Shown: piece by piece, positions 10,853 through 20,452 of the stretch | Layout of the letters: every line of letters starts with the position of its first letter | Numbering within the stretch: the first letter of the stretch is position 1 | NCBI GenBank assembly: GCA_007745635.1 | Contig: CP036272.1 | Coordinates: 4,573,350-4,615,733, forward strand | DNA: 42,384 bases | Direction: 5' to 3' | Origin: Stieleria bergensis | Lineage (GTDB): Bacteria; Planctomycetota; Planctomycetia; Pirellulales; Pirellulaceae | Made by a program: the position numbers and the translations under genes | The notes under the pieces: model-generated | Seen by the model: the letters and a program-made list of their open reading frames with translations, nothing else | Databases searched by the model: none | What the model was told of the DNA's origin: nothing

Positions 10853-11233
10853 TTACCAGCGATCGGTGGGGCGGTTGAAGAGTTCTTGCATCAAGAAGGC
10901 TTGCCGAATGCCGTGCGGTGAATTGAACAGCTCACGTAAATCTTGGGCTGCAGCAGTTGAGGCCTGATCTCGATCGGCGGTCATTTCTTCATAGGTCGGC
11001 GGCACTTCTGTCGCAGTGACAACCTCCACGGCACTCTCTACGGCCGCAACGGGAATCGCTTCAACAATCTCTTCCGCATCAACAATGTCCCGGATCTGCC
11101 GCTCCGTCCGCGCACTGGTGTACTCAGGCGGGCGACGCTGTGCAGGCGGTTGCTTCCTTGGCCGCTGCTGTTTTTGACCTGCGGCTCGCTTTTGAGCGGC
11201 GCGCCGCAGGAAGTCTTGAAGATCATCTGGCAT
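10853..11233 (-). CDS. Small protein of unknown function next to floA
   Basis: A 126-residue soluble protein. The N-terminal 45 residues are basic and rich in Gln, Arg and Pro (MPDDLQDFLRRAAQKRAAGQ), the middle is acidic and Val/Glu-rich, and the C-terminus contains LRELFNSPHGIRQAFLMQEL, a probable helix. No signal peptide or membrane segment is seen and I do not recognise a domain. It lies 53 bases downstream of floA on the same strand, so it is probably the last gene of the NfeD-FloA unit and may be a partner of the membrane microdomain. Confidence 0.75.
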   Translation of the reverse strand: MPDDLQDFLRRAAQKRAAGQKQQRPRKQPPAQRRPPEYTSARTERQIRDIVDAEEIVEAIPVAAVESAVEVVTATEVPPTYEEMTADRDQASTAAAQDLRELFNSPHGIRQAFLMQELFNRPTDRW

Positions 11234-11286
11234 GCTAAACTCACATCCGTAAACGCAAACAAATCAGTGTCACCATCACCAGTCAG

Positions 11287-12387
11287 TTAACCCCCTGACT
11301 TACCGGTACTCGATCCCGACCCGGCAATCGACTTACGCATCTCGGTGTCCGCACTGACGTTTTGCAGCTTGTAGTAATCCAAGATATGTAACTTACCGGT
11401 GCGAAACGCTTCACTCATGGCTTCTGGAACAGCAGCCTGAGCCAGCACCAATTTAGCGCGACTGTCCTGGACTTTGGCATCCATCTCTTTTTCTTCGGCC
11501 GCTGCAGCAGCACGCTTACCTTCGGCTTTGGCCCGGGCAACTTGCGTGTCGGCTTCTGCCTGATCGGCCATCAAACGAGCACCGATGTTGGCTCCAACGT
11601 CAATGTCGGCGATGTCGATGGAAACAATTTCAAACGCAGTCTGCGAGTCCAAGCGTTTAGCCAACACAGCCTTACTGATCACATCGGGGTTTTCCAACAC
11701 GGCCGCGTGATTTTCTGCACTACCAATCGCACTGACGATCCCTTCACCTACTCGCGCGATAATGGTTTCTTCGGTTGCACCACCGATCAGCTGTTGCAAG
11801 TTCGCACGCACAGTGACTCGGGCACGGACTTTTAACTGAATACCATCTTTGGCGACCGCATCCAGCGATGGCTTGACGGAACCGCGAGGCGGGCAATCAA
11901 TGACCTTGGGATAAACACTGGTTGTCACCGCTTCTAAAACATCGCGACCGGCCAAGTCGATGGCAGCCGCTTCACGGAAGGTCAACGAAATGGTCTTTGC
12001 CTTTCGCGCTGCAATCACCGCGCGGACGACCTGCTGAACATGGCCCTGGGCCAAGTAATGTGCTTCGAGTGCCGAGCTGGTGATTTCGGGATCATCAAGC
12101 CCGGCCTGCATCGCCATGATCTGAGTGCGGACAATCGTCCGAGAGTTCACCTTTCGCAACGACATCCCAATCAAGTCCAGGAACCCGATGCTCGCCCCGG
12201 TCAATTTCGCCTGAATCCACAGTCCGAAGTAGTTTGCAAAGACGGCGACAAACACCAACGCCATGCCGACCAAAACCACAACGCCAATCAGAAGCCAGAT
12301 CCCGTTCTCGCCGTTCTTTGCTGCCGGCTCAAATTGAGCCAAAAGCGAATTAGCAATCACAGGCCACTGACTCAGTGAATTTCCCAT
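11287..12387 (-). CDS. floA: Flotillin-like protein FloA (SPFH family)
   Basis: A 366-residue protein of the UPF0365/FloA type. One N-terminal hydrophobic segment at about 29-52 ([20 protein letters not shown]) anchors it in the membrane. The SPFH core follows (LGLDDP-like start [20 protein letters not shown], then [20 protein letters not shown]). A helical Ala/Glu-rich part carries [20 protein letters not shown], and the end is Gly/Ser-rich. FloA oligomerises and organises functional membrane microdomains. It lies downstream of two nfeD genes, the standard partner arrangement. The intergenic gap of 496 bases to the upstream nfeD suggests that it may have its own promoter. Confidence 0.95.
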   Translation of the reverse strand: MGNSLSQWPVIANSLLAQFEPAAKNGENGIWLLIGVVVLVGMALVFVAVFANYFGLWIQAKLTGASIGFLDLIGMSLRKVNSRTIVRTQIMAMQAGLDDPEITSSALEAHYLAQGHVQQVVRAVIAARKAKTISLTFREAAAIDLAGRDVLEAVTTSVYPKVIDCPPRGSVKPSLDAVAKDGIQLKVRARVTVRANLQQLIGGATEETIIARVGEGIVSAIGSAENHAAVLENPDVISKAVLAKRLDSQTAFEIVSIDIADIDVGANIGARLMADQAEADTQVARAKAEGKRAAAAAEEKEMDAKVQDSRAKLVLAQAAVPEAMSEAFRTGKLHILDYYKLQNVSADTEMRKSIAGSGSSTGKSGG

Positions 12388-12883
12388 CGATCGTCATCCT
12401 ATTTAGGTGAATAAACCAAGTTGCTCCCAAGTCGTCGACGACTTCAGCAGCCAACGCCTTGCGGACCAAGACGTCATCTTCTGTTCAGCGCATCGCCTCC
12501 GCTGACTCCATCAGCGGGGACCACTTGGGTTCGTTTTGAATATAACGTTCTTCGCGCCGCAGGTGTGCGGCGTGCAATGAAATTCCCCAGCCATTCCGGG
12601 GATTCCGCAGCCCAACTGCAGCAGCTGATTTCAATGCCCACAAGCACATCCAAATCCAGCTGACATTCAAATCCATCTGACAATGCCTGTCAGACCATGC
12701 TTACAGACACAATCACTCAATCCTGGGACCAGATGCTGAAACCAGACGTTCACACCAGCTGAATCAAACCTAGGGCAAAGTTCAGCGGCGCTCGGACCCG
12801 TTCTTCAGTCTCAGCTGCAGATTTCGCCAAATTCCGTTGGCATTTCGGACCGTGCTCATCCAGCAGGCCCAATCGCGGGCCGT
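12388..12883. other. Intergenic region between short nfeD and floA
   Basis: A 496-base gap. It contains AAGTCGTCGACGACTT (12429-12444), a perfect 16-base palindrome 42 bases upstream of floA, and a 7-bp hairpin CGCCGCA-GGTG-TGCGGCG (12555-12572) without a following T run. I see no convincing gene here. Confidence 0.6.
12429..12444. promoter_or_regulatory. 16-bp perfect palindrome upstream of floA
   Basis: AAGTCGTCGACGACTT reads the same on both strands and ends 42 bases from the floA start, where an operator would be expected. No regulator is identified. It could equally be a chance palindrome. Confidence 0.35.
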
Positions 12884-13600
12884 TCAGGGCGCCTCTGGCT
12901 CGTCACGCAAGGAGTCAAAATCCAGCGACGCCAGCGTTTCCTCAATTCCGCCTCTGGATTTTGTCGGTTCCTGCCCAACCTCTCCGGAAGCAAGCACCTC
13001 TCCCGAAGCAGGCAATGAAGATCCGTTTGCGGGCTGGTCCTGATCGGCAACCGGGGCAATCGCAGCACTTTCCAGACCAGCCGCTGGATTGACGGCAACC
13101 TGATCGGCCTCCGTCAGCGGACGCACACTCAGTTTCCCAGCTTCGCAACGAACGACGATGACTTCCGTCCCGGCATCAATCACCATCCCAGAGGAATAAA
13201 CATCCAGTTTCAGCGAGCCAATCCTCGCTCGCCCGCTGGGCAACAGGTCCGTTAACGCCACACCGGTCTGCCCGACCAAGTCCGTTCGCTTGTTGCCATC
13301 GGGCAATGTCGTCGGCACATCTTGCTGGTCCAGAGCCAGCTCGCTGTTTAACAGACGGCGACCATAGCTGCTATGCGGCCAAAGCTTGAACACCACGACC
13401 AATGTCGCAGGCACCGCAAAGCACATCACCAGCAACAACACCGAGGCGGCAGTCAGACTAACCGAAAACGCATAGACCAATGACGAGATCGCACAGATCA
13501 ATCCGATCCCCACCAAAACACCCGCTGTCGGCAAGAAACATTCCAACGCCAAGAGCACCAGCGCCAACAGCATCAACAAGATCGCGTACAGTAAAGGCAT
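12884..13600 (-). CDS. Short NfeD-like membrane protein
   Basis: 238 residues. The N-terminus has several membrane segments within the first ~85 residues (LLYAILLMLLALVLLALECF, then LVGIGLICAISSLVYAF and VLLLVMCFAVPATLVVVFKL). A beta-barrel OB-type NfeD domain follows at about 108-165 (LVGQTGVALTDLLPSGRARI...GTEVIVVRCEAGKLSVRP). The last ~70 residues are low-complexity and probably disordered. Only 3 bases separate it from the long NfeD gene upstream, so the two are surely co-transcribed. NfeD OB domains are thought to bind or regulate SPFH proteins such as FloA, encoded next. Confidence 0.9.
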   Translation of the reverse strand: MPLLYAILLMLLALVLLALECFLPTAGVLVGIGLICAISSLVYAFSVSLTAASVLLLVMCFAVPATLVVVFKLWPHSSYGRRLLNSELALDQQDVPTTLPDGNKRTDLVGQTGVALTDLLPSGRARIGSLKLDVYSSGMVIDAGTEVIVVRCEAGKLSVRPLTEADQVAVNPAAGLESAAIAPVADQDQPANGSSLPASGEVLASGEVGQEPTKSRGGIEETLASLDFDSLRDEPEAP

Positions 13601-13603
13601 CGA

Positions 13604-15928
13604 TCAAGCTTCCACAACGACTTTAGCGCCATGGACTTCGACCACTTTGACCTGCGTCCCCTTTTCCACCATGCCGCCGTCACTGACCACTTGCACCAGT
13701 TGATCGCCAAACATCGCTTTGCCACTGGGCCGCAGCGCCGTGGTGGCGACCCCTTGTTGATGTAGCAAACTGGAATAGTCCACCAATTTCTCTGCTTCAT
13801 CCATCGCGGCCAGATCGGGAGCTTCCATCACCAAATGCCTGAACATCGGCACGTGAGGAAACAGCTTTTGCATCAACAAGAAACCACCAATTAAGCCCAC
13901 GAGCCCAATCAGCGAGCCCCACACACCGCGAGTGGCAACGCCCAATTGATAGTTGTTAGACGGCAGAATAAAGGTCTGCGTCATCAAGACAATTGCAGCA
14001 ATGACCATCAGCAACCCGCCGATGCCAAAGATCCCAAATCCGGGCAAGACAAACAGCTCCATCGCCAAGCACCCCAGGCCTAACATCAACAGGACCAGCT
14101 CCAACCATTCCGCGGTGCCGGCCAGCATGTTCATCCAAAAGAACAGCCCAAAACAAACCAGGGCCATAAACCCTGGGACGCCAATTCCCGGTGCATTGAA
14201 CTCTGCCGATAACGCCATGAACCCCATCACCAAAAGCAGGGTCATCAAGCTCCGACTGCGCCCCAGACGTTCAACAAAGCGAATCAATTTGCGTTCGCTA
14301 ACCAGCGGCGGAGTCGCCTCAAAACCAGCGTTAATCGAAGCCTGCTCCAACGAATCGCTCTCCCCGTCCACCAAGCCTAGATCCAAAGCGGTCGGCAAGT
14401 CCACTCCCTGGGAAAGATCAACACGCTGCCCTTTGGTCCAACGTTGACGTTCGAGTTCTGGATCGGCGGCTGGATCAAACAGTTCGCTCTCGGTGCTATA
14501 AACAATCTGTCCCGTTTTCTTGTTGGTGAACGAAAACACTTCCAAGCTAGGGCACAGCAAAGCCTTGACTAACCCCAGCGACCGCCCGGTCTGTCGAGCA
14601 ATGGATTCGAGCCGTTCCTTCTGCATTTCAATCTGCTCGGGCTCAATCGTTGACGCTCCCTGACCACCTAGAATGGCCTGAGGATTCATCAGCAACGGCT
14701 TACACGACAGGGCGACCAGCGCTGCATCTGCCCGCGCCTCGTTTTCCAAGTAACCGGCGACACGAAGAATCGGAGGGTTCAATTGGCTGAATGATTCCGC
14801 TAACCCCACACTGGAATCAAAACTGCCTCCATCACTGTCAATGCGAATCATCCATGCATTGGTTGTGGGCTCCGCTAGCGAGGCGTTTAAATTGCTCTGC
14901 CAACGATCGGCACGATTACTGGCAATCGATCCGGTGATTTCGCACAAAACCCCCTGGGCAGTCTCTAAGGCAGCACCGCCCTGCAGCGGGAACAGTTTGG
15001 CCAGATCCAAAAATTCAGCCAGTTCGTTCTGCGACTGCACCATGGCAGCAGCGATGCGTGCTTCGACCAGCTGATTGGCTGACATCACCAGCGGCTGGCC
15101 CGCACTGCTCCACTGGTTTTCGTTGACGGCCTGGCCTGTTTCACGCAGTTTCACAAGACTTTCGCCACTGGCAAAAACGGTCGTCCCGCCAATCGTGGTC
15201 ACCCGGACCAACTCGCGATCCGGTTCAAGCAAGCATTCGACCACCTGTGCAGGGAACAGGCCCCGTTTGGCAGCCAGCCCTGAATAGTTCACTTGGATGA
15301 TTTCGTCGCCCCGTTCGGCCTCACTTAGGAAACCTTCCAGCACTGCCCCCGGGCCGACCAACAAGGTGTCGGTGGTCAAAATTGGCAACACCGCGTGCCC
15401 TTTAACCTGGCCGTCGAGCCAAACAATCGTGCGCAGTGTCCGAGTGTCCGCCCCGGTCAGCGCCCGAGAAAGTTTCAGAGCCACCTCGAACGGAGTGGTC
15501 TCGCCGGTCGAGCGCTGTTTTTGAAAATGCAGCACGACCGGCTTGCGCCCCGCCGCGCCAGATGTCGCAGCGGCCGCTACCTTCAAGGCTGCGATCAATT
15601 CATCAACCGATTGCGAGGTGAGCGGCAGCGTGATCTCGGTCAGATAGCCACGTTTTCCGACTTCAGCGGGAACTTGCTGGACTGCGTCGGACTCGGATTC
15701 ATCGGTTTTACCGCTGCCCTGCCCTGCCGGAGAAGCAGTGGGCATTTCAGCTGGCCCGGTTTCAGCAGACTGGGGCAACATGGCAAACGCGTCTCTGCCC
15801 GCGAAATCACCGGGGAATCGATCACCGGCGATACACTGCGTCCCGGCCAAAATCGCTAGCAGGGCAGCGGCCAACGCCGCCCAAAAGCTCAGCGCGGGAG
15901 CTCTGGAGGATCGTGCAACGCATACCAT
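13604..15928 (-). CDS. Long NfeD-type membrane protein with degenerate ClpP-class protease domain
   Basis: 774 residues. There is an N-terminal signal/anchor (FWAALAAALLAILAGTQC), then two ClpP/SppA-like halves. The second shows NAWMIRIDSDGGSFDSSVGL (the usual DTPGG-like strand) and NPQAILGGQGAS. At residues equivalent to the family's ASAGA nucleophile motif this protein reads ARADA, so the catalytic Ser appears replaced by Arg. The C-terminal third has about five membrane segments from LMTLLLVMGFMALSAEF onward and an OB-type NfeD domain (LLHQQGVATTALRPSGKAMF). It is the first gene of the NfeD-NfeD-FloA group. Family members of this length are membrane proteases; this copy probably acts as a scaffold. 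Confidence 0.88.
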   Translation of the reverse strand: MVCVARSSRAPALSFWAALAAALLAILAGTQCIAGDRFPGDFAGRDAFAMLPQSAETGPAEMPTASPAGQGSGKTDESESDAVQQVPAEVGKRGYLTEITLPLTSQSVDELIAALKVAAAATSGAAGRKPVVLHFQKQRSTGETTPFEVALKLSRALTGADTRTLRTIVWLDGQVKGHAVLPILTTDTLLVGPGAVLEGFLSEAERGDEIIQVNYSGLAAKRGLFPAQVVECLLEPDRELVRVTTIGGTTVFASGESLVKLRETGQAVNENQWSSAGQPLVMSANQLVEARIAAAMVQSQNELAEFLDLAKLFPLQGGAALETAQGVLCEITGSIASNRADRWQSNLNASLAEPTTNAWMIRIDSDGGSFDSSVGLAESFSQLNPPILRVAGYLENEARADAALVALSCKPLLMNPQAILGGQGASTIEPEQIEMQKERLESIARQTGRSLGLVKALLCPSLEVFSFTNKKTGQIVYSTESELFDPAADPELERQRWTKGQRVDLSQGVDLPTALDLGLVDGESDSLEQASINAGFEATPPLVSERKLIRFVERLGRSRSLMTLLLVMGFMALSAEFNAPGIGVPGFMALVCFGLFFWMNMLAGTAEWLELVLLMLGLGCLAMELFVLPGFGIFGIGGLLMVIAAIVLMTQTFILPSNNYQLGVATRGVWGSLIGLVGLIGGFLLMQKLFPHVPMFRHLVMEAPDLAAMDEAEKLVDYSSLLHQQGVATTALRPSGKAMFGDQLVQVVSDGGMVEKGTQVKVVEVHGAKVVVEA

Positions 15929-16135
15929 CTGAAATTCCCCGACAAATGAAGTCCATACCTATTGCAGTATAGGGCACGAACACCCAGCAACGAGGCGATC
16001 GGATCGCTGGGCGGCCGTTGTTTTCCGCGAAAATCCTCGACTCAATCACCCCACCAACTGCCCAGGGCAGGCCTGGGCTGGCCGGCCGGCTTCGGTTCCG
16101 GCAAACACTGGGATTGCCGCAACAGCCTGTGGACT

Positions 16136-16167
16136 AAAAAAAAACGCCGCACCCAAGGGCACGGCGT
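16136..16167 (-). terminator. Rho-independent terminator after parB
   Basis: On the minus strand, ACGCCG pairs with CGGCGT (16144-16149 with 16162-16167). The stem is extended by a CCC/GGG core and is followed by nine T (16136-16144). It ends the parAB unit 67 bases after the parB stop and separates it from the NfeD genes. Confidence 0.85.
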
Positions 16168-16233
16168 CTGAATGGTCTCTAAGGTCGGAATGACACAGGA
16201 GGACGTGTTTTGCTAGCAAAGACAAACTACCTG

Positions 16234-17247
16234 CTAACCGGCGATCTTTAACTGAGGTGGCTGCTGAGGGTTGAGCATCGCGAGAATGCGTTCAAAGTCC
16301 TGATTGTCCGAAAAATGGATCGTCAGCTTGCCTCGGCCTCGGGTGTTGGCTTTGATCTCGACTTTCGAGCCAAAGACCATCCGCAGGTCTTGCTGCAAGG
16401 CCTCGATCTGAGGCCGATTGTCTTTTCGTTTTTGTCGCGTGCGGTTGGTGACCTTAAGGCCGGTCTCGGAGTCAGCTTCGCTCTTGAGCATGCTAGCGAC
16501 CAGGTTCTCCGTGGCTCGCACACTGATCCGTTCGGCCATGATTCTGTTGGCCGTATGGATCTGAATGTCTTCTTCTCCGATTGGCAACAGCGCTCGAGCG
16601 TGACCGGCGGTGATTCTGCCGGCCTGCAACAGATCGAGAATCGATTCAGGCAATTCCAATAGCCGCATCAAGTTAGCGATGGTGCTGCGATCGATGGAAA
16701 GTCGTTTCGCCAGATCGTCTTGGCGGCAATGGTGTTCGTCGATGTAGCGTTTGAAGGAGAGCGCTTTTTCGATTGGATTGAGATCTTTTCGCTGCAAGTT
16801 CTCGATGATCGCCAGCTCGGCGACCAGGCGGTCGTCGGCCTGACGAACCTCAGCTCGAATCTCTTTTAGGCCCGCGTGCATGGTGGCACGCAACCGTCGC
16901 TCGCCGCTGATCAGTTGATATTTGCCATCAACGATGCGGACCAGAATCGGCTGCAGTTGCTGGTGGCTCTTGATGCTTTCGGCCAGCGAGGCGATTTCGT
17001 CCGAATTGAATTCACGTCGCGGCTGGAAGGGGTTGGTCTCGACCTGATCGACTTCCAACAGAATGGTCTGTGGACCGTTCTGGGAATTCCCATCACTGCC
17101 TGAGCTCGGCTGATTTTGGCTGGTTTGATTCTCACCGAAACCTGCTGACATCCCGATAGGTGCGTCTTCGGGCATCGGTTCGCCCAACAGTGCTGCCAGC
17201 CCCTTTCCGAGGCGTCGGTCTTTGGATGCGGCCGTTGATTTAGTCAC
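16234..17247 (-). CDS. parB: Chromosome-partitioning protein ParB
   Basis: 337 residues from a GTG at 17247, which begins VTKSTAASKDRRLGKGLAAL, the normal ParB N-terminus. The frame stays open to 17400 but that part overlaps parA. The ParB/Sulfiredoxin (CTPase) domain starts at about residue 70: ETNPFQPRREFNSDEIASLA, then ISGERRLRATMHAG with the GERRxRA motif. The helix-turn-helix for parS binding follows (CRQDDLAKRLSIDRSTIANL). The C-terminal dimerisation domain ends in NPQQPPQLKIAG. The start overlaps the parA stop by 8 bases (GTGACTAA), a sign of coupled translation. ParB binds parS sites and spreads to organise origin segregation. Confidence 0.96.
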   Translation of the reverse strand: MTKSTAASKDRRLGKGLAALLGEPMPEDAPIGMSAGFGENQTSQNQPSSGSDGNSQNGPQTILLEVDQVETNPFQPRREFNSDEIASLAESIKSHQQLQPILVRIVDGKYQLISGERRLRATMHAGLKEIRAEVRQADDRLVAELAIIENLQRKDLNPIEKALSFKRYIDEHHCRQDDLAKRLSIDRSTIANLMRLLELPESILDLLQAGRITAGHARALLPIGEEDIQIHTANRIMAERISVRATENLVASMLKSEADSETGLKVTNRTRQKRKDNRPQIEALQQDLRMVFGSKVEIKANTRGRGKLTIHFSDNQDFERILAMLNPQQPPQLKIAG

Positions 17248-17986
17248 GCTGCAGTACCTCCATGCACAACTGCGTATATGCAAATGCGCCTCGTGATCGA
17301 GGGGCATATTGAAATACATTCTGGCCGTGGCTGGGTGCTTCGCTAAGTGCGACGTCCCTGGGCACGACCGAGTCAAATACGATGTCTCCGAAAAATTCAC
17401 GCACCTCTTGGTCGACTTCCTGAGTCAGTTCCAGCGACGGATCGTACATGGTCAGTAGGATTCCGCCGAAGGTCAGTCGGCCGTCGGTTGAGAGCATGAC
17501 GCTGCGTATGATCTTGATCAGCTGAGTCAGGCCTTCCATGGCAAAATACTCGCACTGAATCGGCATCAGAACCTCCGTACTGGCGGACAGAGCCGATTGA
17601 GTGAGTTCACCAACGCTGGGTGGGCAATCGATGATCACGAAATCATACTGGTCCAGCACGCTATCAAGATGCTTGCGTACGCGATGAACCTGGTCTTCGT
17701 CGCCTGAGTCGAGCCGATCCACATCCTGAAAGGTTCGGCTGCCCGGGACGATCGCCAAACCGGCTTGGCTGGTTTCCTGAATCGATTCGCTGAGCACTTG
17801 ATCGGCGACTAAGGCATGCCCATTACTGGGAGTGATGCCTAGTGAACCTGTTGCGTTGCACTGCGGATCCATGTCCACCAAAAGACAACTCTGCTGAGCC
17901 ATGGAGAGCGCCGAAGCCAGATTGACAGCAGTGGTCGTCTTGCCCACTCCGCCTTTCTGATTCACAACGCAAAGGATTCGTCCCAC
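17240..17986 (-). CDS. parA: Chromosome-partitioning ATPase ParA
   Basis: A 248-residue ParA/Soj ATPase. The deviant Walker A KGGVGKTTTAVNLA is at residues 11-24, Walker A' DMDPQCNATGSLG near 39-51, and Walker B DFVIIDCPP near 115. There is no N-terminal HTH extension, so it is the chromosomal type. It works with ParB in origin segregation. Only the dyads at 18061-18140 lie upstream. gidA, gidB and dnaA are not visible in the window, so nearness to the origin cannot be judged. Confidence 0.97.
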   Translation of the reverse strand: MGRILCVVNQKGGVGKTTTAVNLASALSMAQQSCLLVDMDPQCNATGSLGITPSNGHALVADQVLSESIQETSQAGLAIVPGSRTFQDVDRLDSGDEDQVHRVRKHLDSVLDQYDFVIIDCPPSVGELTQSALSASTEVLMPIQCEYFAMEGLTQLIKIIRSVMLSTDGRLTFGGILLTMYDPSLELTQEVDQEVREFFGDIVFDSVVPRDVALSEAPSHGQNVFQYAPRSRGAFAYTQLCMEVLQRD

Positions 17987-18060
17987 GGTTCAACTGTCTG
18001 TCTGGTGTCATCGAGATGTCGATCAAGCCACTCCCACGAGCGAGTTTTGATAAACACTGC

Positions 18061-18140
18061 GGTTCTGGAAACCTAAACCGGTTTCGCGGGAAACTAGGCG
18101 AAAACGGACTGGTGAAACAAGATCGGTTTCACAAGAAACT
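18061..18140. promoter_or_regulatory. Cluster of parS-like inverted repeats upstream of parA
   Basis: Two 16-mers, GGTTTCGCGGGAAACT (18080-18095) and GGTTTCACAAGAAACT (18125-18140), each match 12 of 16 positions of the canonical parS TGTTTCACGTGAAACA and share the same end changes. GGTTCTGGAAACC (18061-18073) is a weaker relative. GTGAAAC at 18112-18118 and GTTTCAC at 18126-18132 form a further 7-bp inverted repeat. The position is 75-155 bases upstream of the parA start. Confidence 0.55.
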
Positions 18141-18280
18141 GGGTAAGACAGAGTCCATTGGCCCTCGGAACATGATCGCCAGGCTGAGGATTCCACGCGA
18201 TTCCCGGTCGCTTGCCGCCACTCACCGGACATTGCAACCGCTGCTCGATAGCTGCAAAAAACACTTCGATTGTTTTTGCC

Positions 18281-18334
18281 CGGCACTGGGAACCTGACCC
18301 CGGCACTGGGAACCTGACCCCGGCACTGGGAACT
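18281..18334. repeat. 20-bp tandem repeat, 2.7 copies
   Basis: CGGCACTGGGAACCTGACCC occurs at 18281-18300 and again, identical, at 18301-18320. A 13-base partial third copy follows. It lies in the spacer between parA and ahcY, which otherwise holds nothing coding. The core GGGAACCTGACC recalls the tails of REP-type palindromes, which is only an impression. Confidence 0.9.
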
Positions 18335-18408
18335 TCAAGTGTCGTGTCAGCTGAATGCCAAACGCCCGCAACACGCCTTTGGCAGCCCAGAGACCAACAC
18401 AGCGCATG

Positions 18409-18442
18409 AAAAAACGGCACGCTGGAGAACCAACGTGCCGTT
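18409..18442 (-). terminator. Rho-independent terminator after ahcY
   Basis: On the minus strand, AACGGCACG (18434-18442) pairs perfectly with CGTGCCGTT (18413-18421) across a 12-base loop and runs into six T (18409-18414). It lies 34 bases after the ahcY stop. Confidence 0.9.
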
Positions 18443-18475
18443 AAGCTTTGAGTGCTGCGGCTTGGCCGCTACCGA

Positions 18476-19822
18476 TTAATAACGGTAGTGCTCAGGCTTG
18501 TAAGGACCTTCGACTGGAACGCCCAAGTAATCGGCTTGGTCCTGAGTCAAAACAGTCAGCTTGACGCCCAATTGATCCAGGTGCAGACGAGCGACCTCTT
18601 CGTCCAGCCTCTTTGGCAGCATGTACACCTGAGTCTGGTAGGTGTCGTTTTCGCGGTTGGTCCACAGTTCTAGCTGAGCCAGTGTTTGGTTGGTGAACGA
18701 GGTGCTCATCACGAAGCTAGGGTGCCCGGTGGCACAGCCCAGGTTCACCAAACGTCCCTTGGCCAAGATCAGGACGCTGCGACCAGAGTCGGCGAATGTG
18801 TAACGATCGACCGCACCGATCTCCGCAGGTTTGATTTCATCCTTGGTCGCGCGGCCAGCGTCGACTTCGGCTTCCAACCAGGCGACATCGATTTCGGTGT
18901 CGAAGTGGCCGATGTTGCAAAGGATCGCATCCTCAGGCATTTGCTTCATGTGCTCGCCCAAGATGATGTCCTTGTTACCGGTGGTGGTAACGAACAGACG
19001 CCCTTCTTTGCTGGCGGCTTCCATATTGGTGACTTCGAAACCTTCCATCGCCGCTTGCAGTGCATTGATGGGGTCGATTTCGGTGACCAACACGCGGCAG
19101 CCATAACGCTGCAAACTGTGAGCACAACCTTTGCCGACATCGCCGTAGCCACAGACGACAGCGACTTTACCAGCCAACATCACGTCGGTGGCTCGCTTGA
19201 CACCGTCAGCCAATGACTCGCGGCAGCCGTACAAGTTGTCGAACTTGCTCTTGGTCGCACTGTCATTGACATTGATCGCTGGCACTTGCAATTTGCCGCT
19301 GCGATTGAGAACTTCCAAGCGGTGGATCCCAGCGGTGGTCTCTTCGCTGATACCGTGGATGTCATCGAGCAACTCTGGGAAGCGATCGTGAACCATCGCG
19401 GTCAAGTCGCCGCCATCGTCCAAAATCATGTTCAGCTTCTGGCCCGAAGGGAACGTCAAGGTTTGCTCGATGCACCAGTCGAACTCTTCGTCGGTCATTC
19501 CCTTCCAAGCGTAAACGGGAATGCCAGCCGCGGCGATGGCCGCTGCGGCGTGATCTTGAGTGCTGAAAATGTTGCAGCTACTCCAGGTCACATCTGCGCC
19601 CAATGCAACCAGTGTTTCAATCAACACAGCGGTTTGAATGGTCATGTGCAAACAGCCAGCGATGCGAGCACCTGCCAACGGTTTGGACTCTCCATACTTG
19701 CGACGCAATGCCATCAAACCCGGCATTTCGGTTTCAGCAAGATTGATCTCTTTGCGACCATACTCGGCCAACGTAATGTCTTTGACCTTATACGGCAGTT
19801 GTTGTGTTTCTACTTGCGACAC
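18476..19822 (-). CDS. ahcY: S-adenosylhomocysteine hydrolase
   Basis: 448 residues from a GTG at 19822 with AGGAG about 8 bases upstream. An upstream extension to 20023 is open but has no family character. The enzyme splits S-adenosylhomocysteine to adenosine and homocysteine and so relieves inhibition of methyltransferases. Visible motifs are [20 protein letters not shown] and [18 protein letters not shown] at the substrate site, [13 protein letters not shown], the NAD-binding [10 protein letters not shown], and the C-terminal end KPEHYRY that closes the neighbouring subunit's NAD site. It is a complete cytosolic homotetramer type. A strong terminator follows. I saw no SAH riboswitch in the 200 bases upstream. 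Confidence 0.98.
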   Translation of the reverse strand: MSQVETQQLPYKVKDITLAEYGRKEINLAETEMPGLMALRRKYGESKPLAGARIAGCLHMTIQTAVLIETLVALGADVTWSSCNIFSTQDHAAAAIAAAGIPVYAWKGMTDEEFDWCIEQTLTFPSGQKLNMILDDGGDLTAMVHDRFPELLDDIHGISEETTAGIHRLEVLNRSGKLQVPAINVNDSATKSKFDNLYGCRESLADGVKRATDVMLAGKVAVVCGYGDVGKGCAHSLQRYGCRVLVTEIDPINALQAAMEGFEVTNMEAASKEGRLFVTTTGNKDIILGEHMKQMPEDAILCNIGHFDTEIDVAWLEAEVDAGRATKDEIKPAEIGAVDRYTFADSGRSVLILAKGRLVNLGCATGHPSFVMSTSFTNQTLAQLELWTNRENDTYQTQVYMLPKRLDEEVARLHLDQLGVKLTVLTQDQADYLGVPVEGPYKPEHYRY

Positions 19823-20452
19823 GGATAAACTCCTGATTCTAAAACGGCATCTTGGATGCCAATTGAGGGGTAACGAACCGATCGCAGGGACTCCCGCTGG
19901 CACGCGCATTCCCCGAACGCGTATTAACCAATTTTCAGTCGATGGTCCATTCGGGAGTCTGCACATCGCAGAACTCCATCTGGCCACCTCTATTCTCTCC
20001 CGCAAACGAGCGAAAGAAACCACAGGTTCGGTCTAAGCAATCGTCCAGTTTGGAAAGCCTCGTGACGGGAGAACAAAAGCATGGATGCTCTGCTCGCCTG
20101 CCTCGCGTTCCACTGTGACTTGGGCGAAGACCGCTTTTTCACCGACATCCAATCGGCCCGGTCGGGCTTCTCGGCCACCTGCCAAGAACAATTTCACCGA
20201 CGGCGGAAACCATAGTTTAGCCTGCCCGACCGATTCGGTCACCGGGGGCCAACAATCTACGGGGAAGCCTCCACCAATCCGCGCCGCGGCCCCACTGCAA
20301 TGGGGCAATCCGCACCAATGCGAAAACCCCAACACGGTTGCCAAGCCAGCACAGCACGGTTGCCAAGCGTTACTGCACCACAGAGAGCAGGTCTGTGGCG
20401 GACCGATTCGAAAAAGATTGCCAGCGCCCAAATCGCGACCGGCGTGCCGGCA
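19823..20452. other. Intergenic region between trpF and ahcY
   Basis: A 630-base gap on the minus-strand side. A 132-codon open frame on the minus strand (20033-20431) starts 22 bases after trpF, but its first half is rich in Cys and Trp with no protein-like pattern; only the end (AVFAQVTVEREAGEQSIHAF) looks plausible. The frame may be a decayed or novel gene, and I do not call it. The 200 bases before ahcY should hold its promoter. Confidence 0.4.

Noticed and set aside
19823..20030. SAH riboswitch before ahcY
   Set aside because: No match to the conserved SAH riboswitch core was seen on the minus strand.
20033..20431. 132-codon minus-strand frame after trpF
   Set aside because: The first half lacks protein-like composition and no family is recognised; only the last ~35 codons look plausible. 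Left as uncertain intergenic sequence.
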